A stretch of DNA of 64,000 nucleotides, from positions 62,001 to 126,000 of the forward strand of contig CAZWRV010000002.1 in NCBI GenBank assembly GCA_964636325.1, given 5' to 3'. Positions 55,262 through 61,220 of this stretch are shown piece by piece. The DNA comes from CAZWRV01 sp964636325. GTDB taxonomy: Bacteria > Verrucomicrobiota > Lentisphaeria > Victivallales > GWF2-50-93. Under the pieces are notes generated by a model. The model was not told where the DNA came from. It saw only the letters and a program-made list of their open reading frames with translations, and made no database searches. The position numbers and the translations under genes are program-made. The first letter of the stretch is position 1. Each line of letters begins with the position of its first letter.

Positions 55262-55457
55262 AGGCCATATTCTCACTACGCTATTTTGGTGTGCGGGAAA
55301 TGTCTCTTGAGCTTCCTCTCCAGCCTGTAGAACGCCTTCAGCTCGGAAAGGAAACGAAAAATTGCAATTCTTCAGGTCTGAGCAAGTTCTGTAGCAAGTG
55401 GTAAAAATGAGGCAAAGAAAGATAGATGAAAATGGCTTTCTCATAGGGGATTCAGGT

Positions 55458-55531
55458 TGGCTGCCCGGCCTGGATTTGAACCAAGACAAACTGATCCAGA
55501 GTCAGTTGTGCTACCGTTACACCACCGGGCA
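55458..55531 (-). tRNA. tRNA-Gln (anticodon CUG)
   Basis: On the - strand TGCCCGGTGGTGTAACGG starts the acceptor and D arm. The anticodon arm is ACTGA-CTCTGGA-TCAGT with anticodon CTG, the T arm is CTTGG-TTCAAAT-CCAGG, and the 3' acceptor CCGGGCA is followed by discriminator G and an encoded CCA (55460-55458). All four arms pair well. Confidence 0.95.
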
Positions 55532-55668
55532 TCAGAGGTTGGCGCGGAAACGCCTGTTTTTGCAAGAGCAAATACCATAACACGACTCCGGAATATTGCA
55601 ATAGGCGGATTCCGCTGCAAAATAAAAATCGTAATGCGTCAGTTTATTCTGCATAACGACCGATGGGG

Positions 55669-55715
55669 GGTCGGTTTACACCCCGACCGCCATATGGACG
55701 GCGTGGAAGCCGTCC
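55669..55715. terminator. Possible terminator hairpins downstream of metH
   Basis: GGACGGC (55696-55702) pairs with GCCGTCC (55709-55715), and GGTCGG (55669-55674) with CCGACC (55683-55688). They lie 54-100 bases beyond the metH stop, between it and the tRNA. No T-run, so the role is uncertain. Confidence 0.35.
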
Positions 55716-55769
55716 CTCCGAATTCATGGTTCACCGGAAAAGACCGACGCATTCCAAAAAATCAGACAT

Positions 55770-58178
55770 TCAGCCGAGGAGGCGCCTGGCTAGCCGGACG
55801 GCCTCGACCGAGTCGGCGGCGTAGCCGTCGGCGCCTATTTCGTCGGCGAACCTTTTGTCGACGACGGCGCCGCCGACGATGAACTTCACGTCGCCCATGC
55901 CGGCCTCCCTGCACTCGTGTATGATGACGCCCATGTTGGCCATGGTGGTAGTCATGAGCGCGGAAAGGCCGATGATCTGGGGCCTGTTCTTCTCGGCCGC
56001 CTCGATGATCTTTTCGTGGCCTACGTCCTTCCCGAGATCTATCACCTCGAACCCGTGGTTCCTCATCATGAGCGCGACGATGTTCTTGCCGATGTCGTGT
56101 ATGTCGCCCTTGACCGTGGCGAGCATGATCTTCGGGGCGGAGGAGTGTCCGCGGCCGCCCTTGCGGACGATGAACGGCCGTAGGTAGTCGAAGGCGGCCT
56201 TCATGGTTTCGGCGCTCATTATGAGCTGGGGCAGGTAGTATTCCTTCCTGTCGAAAAGGTCGCCGACCCTGCCTATGGCAGGGATCAGTATTTCGGCCAC
56301 CATCTTCTCGGGGTCGAGCCCGTGTTTTATTCCGTCGTTGAGCGAGTCGACGATGTGCTCCCTGTCGCCCTTGATAATCCCCTGCGAAATGGTTTCGGCC
56401 GGAGAAAGCTTTTCGGCGGGCCTGCCGCCGTCGGCCGTCGGCGCGGGCGCGCTGTTTTTTTCAATATACCTTAGGCATCCGGGATCCTTCCCCAGAAGGA
56501 GGTCGCTGACGGACTTGACGTTCATCGTCTCCTCGCTTGCGGGGTTGGCTATTACGGCGGCGAGCCCACGCGCGGCGGCCATGCCGAGGAAGACGGAATT
56601 TATCCATTTCCTGCTCGGGAGCCCGTAGGATACGTTTGAAAGGCCGATCACGGTGTTGAATCCCTCGGAGGCGGCCCAGGCTATCGTTTCGAGCGTCTCC
56701 GCCGGCGCCTTTTGGTCGGACGAAACGGCCATTGTGAGTCCGTCGACGATCATGTCGTCCTTGGCGTATCCGAGCTTTTCGGCGGCCTTTGCGATGCGGT
56801 CCACGAACTTCCTGCGGCGCTCGGCGGTTTCGGGAATCTCGTCGTCGCCGACGGGCAGCAGTATGAACATCGCGCCGTATTTCGCGGCCGCAGGCAGGAG
56901 CTTCCTTATCTTGTTCTTCTCGAAGGAGATGGAGTTTATGAGCGCTCTCCCGGGGTAGATTCTAAGGGCGTTTTCAACGGCCTCCGTATCCGATGAGTCG
57001 ATGCAGAGCGGCAGATCGACCAGGCCGGAGAGTATCTTCACGAGCCCTGGAAGAAGCGCCTTCTCGTCGACACCCGAGGCGCCGACGTTGACGTCGAGGA
57101 GGTCGGCGCCCTTTTCCTTCTGCTCGACGGCCATGATCTTGGCCTCGCGGAACTTGCCTGCGCGCAGCTCATCCTTCAGCTTTTCCTTTCCCGTCGGGTT
57201 GATCCTTTCGCCGATGACCTTCATGGAGCCGCCGCCGCCGAAGCATACGACCTTCCTGTGGCTGCTGACCGCGCTTATGGACCGGCGAAGCGGAGGCCGG
57301 GGCTTAAGCTTGGACAGCTGGCCCCTCAGTTTCGAGATGAACTCGTGCGTGGTGCCGCAGCATCCGCCGATCAGGTTGCATCCGGCCTTGGCGAACAGCT
57401 GGGCGAATGAGGCGAATTTCTCAGGCGTCATGTCGAAGACGGTGCGGCCTCCTACCAGCTTGGGCAGTCCCGCGTTGGGCTTTGCAATGAGCGGGACGCA
57501 GGCCACCTTTTTCATCTCGCATATGATGGGCAGCATGGCGTCCGGGCCGACCGAGCAGTTGCAGCCGACGGCCGACGCGCCCAGGCTCTGCAGCGTTACG
57601 GCGGCGGCCTCCGGCGACGAGCCGGTGAGGGTTTTGCCGTCCTCCGCGAAGGTCATGGAGACCATCACCGGGATGTCGCAGATCTCCTTGACTGCTATAA
57701 GTGCCGCCCGCGCCTCCTGCATGTCCATCATCGTCTCGATTGCGATGATGTCGGCGCCGCCGTCCAGCAGGCCCTTGGCCTGTTCCTTGAACACCTTCAC
57801 GGCGTCCTCGAAGGCGAGTTCGCCGAAAGGCTCCACGAAGCGGCCGGTGGGGCCGATGTTCCCGGCGACCAATGCCCTGCCTCCCGCCGCGCCGCGCGAA
57901 ATCCTTGCAAGCTCCTCGTTCAGCTTCCTCACTTCGCCCTGGAATCGGAATTCAGCCAGCTTGAGCCTGTTTGCGCCGAACGTGCAGGTGTAGATTATCT
58001 GGGAGCCGGAATCCACGTATGATTTCTGGACGGAGGCCAAGTTCTCCCGATTTTCGGCGGCCCAGAGTTCGGGACAGGCCTTCTCGGGAAGACCGGCCTT
58101 CTGAAGCTCGGTTCCGGTCGCGCCGTCGAGCAGGACAATCTTGTCCTGCATTATGGCGTTGAAATCCTTCTTATCCAT
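55770..58178 (-). CDS. metH: Cobalamin-dependent methionine synthase, short form without the reactivation domain
   Basis: Transfers a methyl group from methyltetrahydrofolate through cobalamin to homocysteine. Start ATG 58178 with TAGGAATT upstream; the longer frame from 58256 is not supported. Domains: homocysteine methyltransferase (~10-295; LLDGATGTELQKAG, VGCNCSVG, zinc Cys273-Cys274 in GGCCGTT), pterin-binding barrel (~315-575; GERINPTGKEKLKDEL, LDVNVGASG), B12 cap (~590-685) and B12-binding domain (~690-802) with the DIHDIGKN box and axial His694. It ends at 802 residues, so the ~330-residue AdoMet-dependent reactivation domain of E. coli MetH is absent; a separate activator would be needed. 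Confidence 0.9.
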   Translation of the reverse strand: MDKKDFNAIMQDKIVLLDGATGTELQKAGLPEKACPELWAAENRENLASVQKSYVDSGSQIIYTCTFGANRLKLAEFRFQGEVRKLNEELARISRGAAGGRALVAGNIGPTGRFVEPFGELAFEDAVKVFKEQAKGLLDGGADIIAIETMMDMQEARAALIAVKEICDIPVMVSMTFAEDGKTLTGSSPEAAAVTLQSLGASAVGCNCSVGPDAMLPIICEMKKVACVPLIAKPNAGLPKLVGGRTVFDMTPEKFASFAQLFAKAGCNLIGGCCGTTHEFISKLRGQLSKLKPRPPLRRSISAVSSHRKVVCFGGGGSMKVIGERINPTGKEKLKDELRAGKFREAKIMAVEQKEKGADLLDVNVGASGVDEKALLPGLVKILSGLVDLPLCIDSSDTEAVENALRIYPGRALINSISFEKNKIRKLLPAAAKYGAMFILLPVGDDEIPETAERRRKFVDRIAKAAEKLGYAKDDMIVDGLTMAVSSDQKAPAETLETIAWAASEGFNTVIGLSNVSYGLPSRKWINSVFLGMAAARGLAAVIANPASEETMNVKSVSDLLLGKDPGCLRYIEKNSAPAPTADGGRPAEKLSPAETISQGIIKGDREHIVDSLNDGIKHGLDPEKMVAEILIPAIGRVGDLFDRKEYYLPQLIMSAETMKAAFDYLRPFIVRKGGRGHSSAPKIMLATVKGDIHDIGKNIVALMMRNHGFEVIDLGKDVGHEKIIEAAEKNRPQIIGLSALMTTTMANMGVIIHECREAGMGDVKFIVGGAVVDKRFADEIGADGYAADSVEAVRLARRLLG

Positions 58179-58182
58179 AATT

Positions 58183-58262
58183 CCTAACTGCGGTCTCCTG
58201 AATTCCCAATCCGTTGTCGCTGACGGGCAAGCCTGTTCCGGACGGTGGCAGCCCACGTTTTT
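58183..58262 (-). promoter_or_regulatory. Possible 3' part of a cobalamin riboswitch in the metH leader
   Basis: On the - strand the leader has CTGCCACCGTCCGGAACAGG and later GGATTGGGAATTCAGGAGACC before the ribosome-binding site. CAGGAGACC matches the conserved 3' box of cobalamin riboswitches and GCCACCG resembles the GCCACTG box. Only 126 bases separate the start codon from the MITE copy 5, too little for a complete ~200-base aptamer, so it would be truncated. Weak evidence; the GGGAAGG element is not clear. Confidence 0.3.
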
Positions 58263-58304
58263 TTCATCTGCAGGACTTTTGGAGAAACTTTCTCATGGCG
58301 CGTG

Positions 58305-58578
58305 TATACTCCTTTAGCGTGAAAATTTACATTTTGACGAGCAAGATTTGGGATTGGATTTTTTCGTTCCGACCGAGCGGCGACATGAATGTCGTCCGAG
58401 GAAGGAACGGAAAAATACGGCCCAAAGATGCTCGCCGCAAGGCGTTTGCGGTCTTTTGGTTTTCCTCCGTGCCCTTCGAGAACCTTCGATACCTCTGTAT
58501 CGGCGGCCTCTCAGAATGCGAAGCAAATTCCAAAATCTCCGCAATTAAAATGTAAATTTTTCAGCCTAAAGGAGTATA
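58305..58578 (+). mobile_element. MITE-like element copy 5 (full length)
   Basis: 274 bp with terminal inverted repeats: TATACTCCTTTAGCGTGAAA at the left and its counterpart TTTTTCAGCCTAAAGGAGTA (then TA) at the right. It has no coding capacity, with internal hairpins GACATGAATGTC and GATACCTCTGTATC. The TA ends fit a TA target duplication. It lies between the metH leader and the PHP gene. Confidence 0.9.
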
Positions 58579-58668
58579 AAATATCACAGCTGTATTCAAT
58601 CCGCCTGTTGAAAAAACAAAATGAGACGTTTTTTTAGCTGCGGGTTGACCAGGCAGGACGGATAAGCT

Positions 58669-59496
58669 ATGAATCCTTGGTACGACATACATGTCCACAC
58701 GTCCCTGTCGGAATGCTGCAGCGACAAGGAGAACCAGCGCCCGGAGAAACTTCTTGGGATCGCCGAGGACATGGGGCTCCGCCTCATTGGCTTTTCCGAC
58801 CATGTATGGGACAATCCGGAAATCAAGCCGAACTTCTGGTATGAACCGCAGAATTCCTCCAGGATATTGGCGATGCGAAATAATCTTCCGTTCGATTCGG
58901 AGGGGATCCGCATCCTGGTCGGCTGCGAGGGGGAGACAATAGCCCCGGGTAAGTTCGGCGTCACGCGGTATCTCGTCGAAAAGCTCGACTTCTGCCTGCT
59001 GGCATGCTCGCATTTCCAGATATCGGACTTCGTGGCGCAGCCCTCAGACACGACGCCGCGGGGAGTCGCGAAGCATGTCCTCGAATTCTTCATGTCGGCC
59101 GTGGAGAGCGGCCTGGCGACCGCGATACCGCATCCGATGCTTCCCATCGGCTATACGGCAATCTTCGACGAAATGCTCGAGTCGATATCCAACGGCGAAC
59201 TTTACGACGCCTTCGCGGCCGCATCTGGAATGAATGTCGCGATCGAGGTGACGCTGGCGTTCTTCCCCCCTGTGATCGAAGGCAGGGCCAAGTGGAGCAT
59301 GGAGACGCCGATCAGGCTCCTCGGCATCGCAAGGCAGGCAGGCTGCAAGTTCACGTTCGCAAGCGACGCGCACAAGCCGGACGACTTCAGATCCCTCGGA
59401 AAGATCGCGCAGCTGCTCGACGCGGCCGGAATCTCCGAAAAGGACATGCTAGTGAATATCCAACGTCCAACATCCAACAAGCAGCCGAAGGATTGA
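58669..59496 (+). CDS. PHP-domain metal-dependent phosphoesterase (histidinol-phosphatase-like)
   Basis: 275 residues with the PHP motifs YDIHVHTSLSECC (His8, His10), LIGFSDHVWD, VGCEGE, LLACSHFQ, AIPHPM and FASDAHKPDD, the metal ligands of the family. It hydrolyses a phosphate monoester; histidinol phosphate is one candidate, but no his genes are adjacent. The C-terminal tail (NIQRPTSNKQPKD) is read from low-complexity CCAACATCCAACAA DNA and may be a recent extension. Cytoplasmic. Confidence 0.8.
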   Translation: MNPWYDIHVHTSLSECCSDKENQRPEKLLGIAEDMGLRLIGFSDHVWDNPEIKPNFWYEPQNSSRILAMRNNLPFDSEGIRILVGCEGETIAPGKFGVTRYLVEKLDFCLLACSHFQISDFVAQPSDTTPRGVAKHVLEFFMSAVESGLATAIPHPMLPIGYTAIFDEMLESISNGELYDAFAAASGMNVAIEVTLAFFPPVIEGRAKWSMETPIRLLGIARQAGCKFTFASDAHKPDDFRSLGKIAQLLDAAGISEKDMLVNIQRPTSNKQPKD

Positions 59497-59586
59497 GGAA
59501 AATCCAATAGCCGGAACCCGATTTCAGACAAAAAAAGCGATGCCGTCGATCTTCAGGCATCTCAAACCTGGAGCAGGAAATCTGAA

Positions 59587-60432
59587 TTACTTCGGTGCAG
59601 GCGCGGGAGTTCCTGGAAGCGCCGCTGGCGTGCCCGGAGCTGGTGCGGGCGCTGGTGCGGGGGCTGGCGGCGGTGCAGGCGCGGGAGTTCCTGGGGCGGC
59701 GGCCGGGGTGGCCGGTGCGGTCGCCGGCGTTTCCGGTGTTGCAGGAGTTGCAGGGGTGTCCGGTGCCGCAGGCGTAGCTTGCTTAGGGAACTTTAACTTG
59801 CCCTGTTCCGGAGTGGAGGAGACTTTGGAGAAGGGTCTGTCGCTTGCTATTTCAAAGGGGACGAGCAGATCCTCGTTGGCACCCCTGAAGAGCTTATATC
59901 TGAGGTAGAGTTCCGGCGCGGAGTCTGCCGGTGGCATTTGCACCCTGAACAGCAGGGCGTAGAGCCTGCCCTGGAGGGTGTTGGGGATTTCGGCGATGCT
60001 TCCGTCGAAGGGGGAGTCTCCGCCGGCGACTCCGATGCACGGGAATTCGACCTTGTCCTTGCTGCAGAGCACATAGTCATATATGCTCAGGCTTCTGCCC
60101 TGATCGGGCCTGATCACCAGGAGGGCGTAGCCGTTGAAGGCGGTTAGCAGGGTCTTGTCGACGAACTTATCTATGTTCTTTATGACGACGAGATTGGTCA
60201 GGTTGTCGGCCATGAGCTCCGCGCTGAGCAGTGTTCCCGAATGGAAGCGCAGGTATGTTTTCTCGGGAGCCTGGGCTGGCGCAGCCGCCGGTGCCGTCGC
60301 ATCCGGCGCTGGCGCGGCGGGATCCGGCGTCGGTGCGGGCGCTGGAGCGGGGGCCGGAGCCTCGGCAATAAGCCTCACCTGCGTGACAGCACAGATGATA
60401 AAGAATAAAATAGTTACATAAAAACATTTCAT
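59587..60432 (-). CDS. Secreted protein with Pro/Ala-rich linkers at both ends
   Basis: 281 residues: signal segment (MKCFYVTILFFIICAVTQV), a Pro/Ala-rich stretch at ~25-55, a globular beta-rich core at ~57-200 (TYLRFHSGTLLSAELMADNL, YALLVIRPDQGRSLSIYDYV, GRLYALLFRVQMPP), and a long C-terminal APAP/ATPAAP repeat tail (~215-281). The coding DNA of the tail is a slippery GC repeat, so length may vary between strains. The core is not recognised; such linkers often span the cell wall or periplasm. AAAAAGGTATCAACT precedes the start. Confidence 0.7.
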   Translation of the reverse strand: MKCFYVTILFFIICAVTQVRLIAEAPAPAPAPAPTPDPAAPAPDATAPAAAPAQAPEKTYLRFHSGTLLSAELMADNLTNLVVIKNIDKFVDKTLLTAFNGYALLVIRPDQGRSLSIYDYVLCSKDKVEFPCIGVAGGDSPFDGSIAEIPNTLQGRLYALLFRVQMPPADSAPELYLRYKLFRGANEDLLVPFEIASDRPFSKVSSTPEQGKLKFPKQATPAAPDTPATPATPETPATAPATPAAAPGTPAPAPPPAPAPAPAPAPGTPAALPGTPAPAPK

Positions 60433-60465
60433 AGTTGATACCTTTTTCCAGCTTCAAAACGAATT

Positions 60466-60740
60466 TATACTCCTTATAGTCTGAAAAATTTACATTTTGA
60501 TTGCGGAGATTTTGGAATTTGCTTCGCATTCTGAGAGACCGCCGATACAGAGGTATCGAAGGTTCTCGAAGGGCACGGAGGAAAACCAAAAGACCGCAAA
60601 CGCCTTGCGGCGGGCATCTTTGGGCCGTATTTTTCCGTTCCTTCCTCGGACGACATTCATGTCGCCGCTCGGTCGGAACGAAAAAATCCAATCCTAAATC
60701 TTGCTCGTCAAAATGTAAATTTTCACGCTAAAAGAGTATA
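60466..60740 (-). mobile_element. MITE-like element copy 6 (full length)
   Basis: 275 bp from TATACTCCTTATAGTCTGAA to ACGCTAAAAGAGTATA, in the opposite orientation to copy 5. Same internal hairpins, and it lies just upstream of the Pro/Ala-rich gene. Confidence 0.9.
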
Positions 60741-61220
60741 CTATCGCTTTTCTGGATTTCAAAGCAGATAGAAGGTACTGTCAGGAAAAAGCCATGAGGA
60801 TTCCTAGCAATGCGAAGAAGACCCCCCGTCAGAATCTTCCCTGCGAAAGCGTCGAGGCTGGTCAGTGACGCCAGGCGTAGGGCGTTGATCCCGTAGTGGA
60901 CCGCGATGAGCAGCGCCACCAAGGGAAGGACGAACATCACGTTGTAGAGCATAAGGTAGCCGAACCACGCACCCCCTGTTCTATGCCATAGCCCGGAATA
61001 TAGACTTGGAGGTCGGACATCAGAAATCCGCACAGGACAGTCTTGATCAGCTCAAAGGACAGGCAATCCCCGACATGCCTGCGAGTCCCTCCAGCGCAAC
61101 AATCTATCCTGACGGTGACCTAAGCCTGTACGTCCAGCCCTGAAGAATTGTAATTTAGGTTAAGTTAAATAATATAAATTATCCTGACATCCGACACCTG
61201 GAATCCTTACCTGACTCCGT
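60741..61220. other. Gap with two gene relics
   Basis: Besides the membrane-protein relic listed separately, the + strand frame 60988-61143 stays open and ends QAIPDMPASPSS...LYVQP-stop; it has gene-like codons and could be the 3' end of a lost gene that I cannot identify. The two relics meet head to head at ~60980, a probable rearrangement point. Confidence 0.4.
60781..60976 (-). pseudogene. Relic of a DsbD/CcdA-like membrane protein
   Basis: About 65 codons with WFGYLMLYNVMFVLPLVALL and IAVHYGINALRL...KILTGGLL, resembling the last two membrane segments of cytochrome c biogenesis/DsbD-type proteins (LLLYNLIFVLPLL pattern). No upstream part remains. Confidence 0.45.

Larger units (their letters stand above)
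54871..55457. other. Gap of repeats between cbiB and tRNA-Gln
   Basis: Holds the 93-bp element copy B and a MITE half. From 55264 to 55345 a - strand frame reading RFLSELKAFYRLERKLKRHF could be the C-terminal relic of a lost gene; I do not recognise it. No cobalamin riboswitch is seen before cbiB. Confidence 0.5.

Noticed and set aside
59587..59800. GGTGCGGGCGCTGGTGCGGG tract as a non-coding repeat
   Set aside because: It codes the Pro/Ala tail of a secreted protein on the - strand.
44391..60740. Repeated GATACCNNGGTATC palindromes as a CRISPR array
   Set aside because: They are parts of dispersed MITE copies kilobases apart, with no regular spacers and no cas genes.
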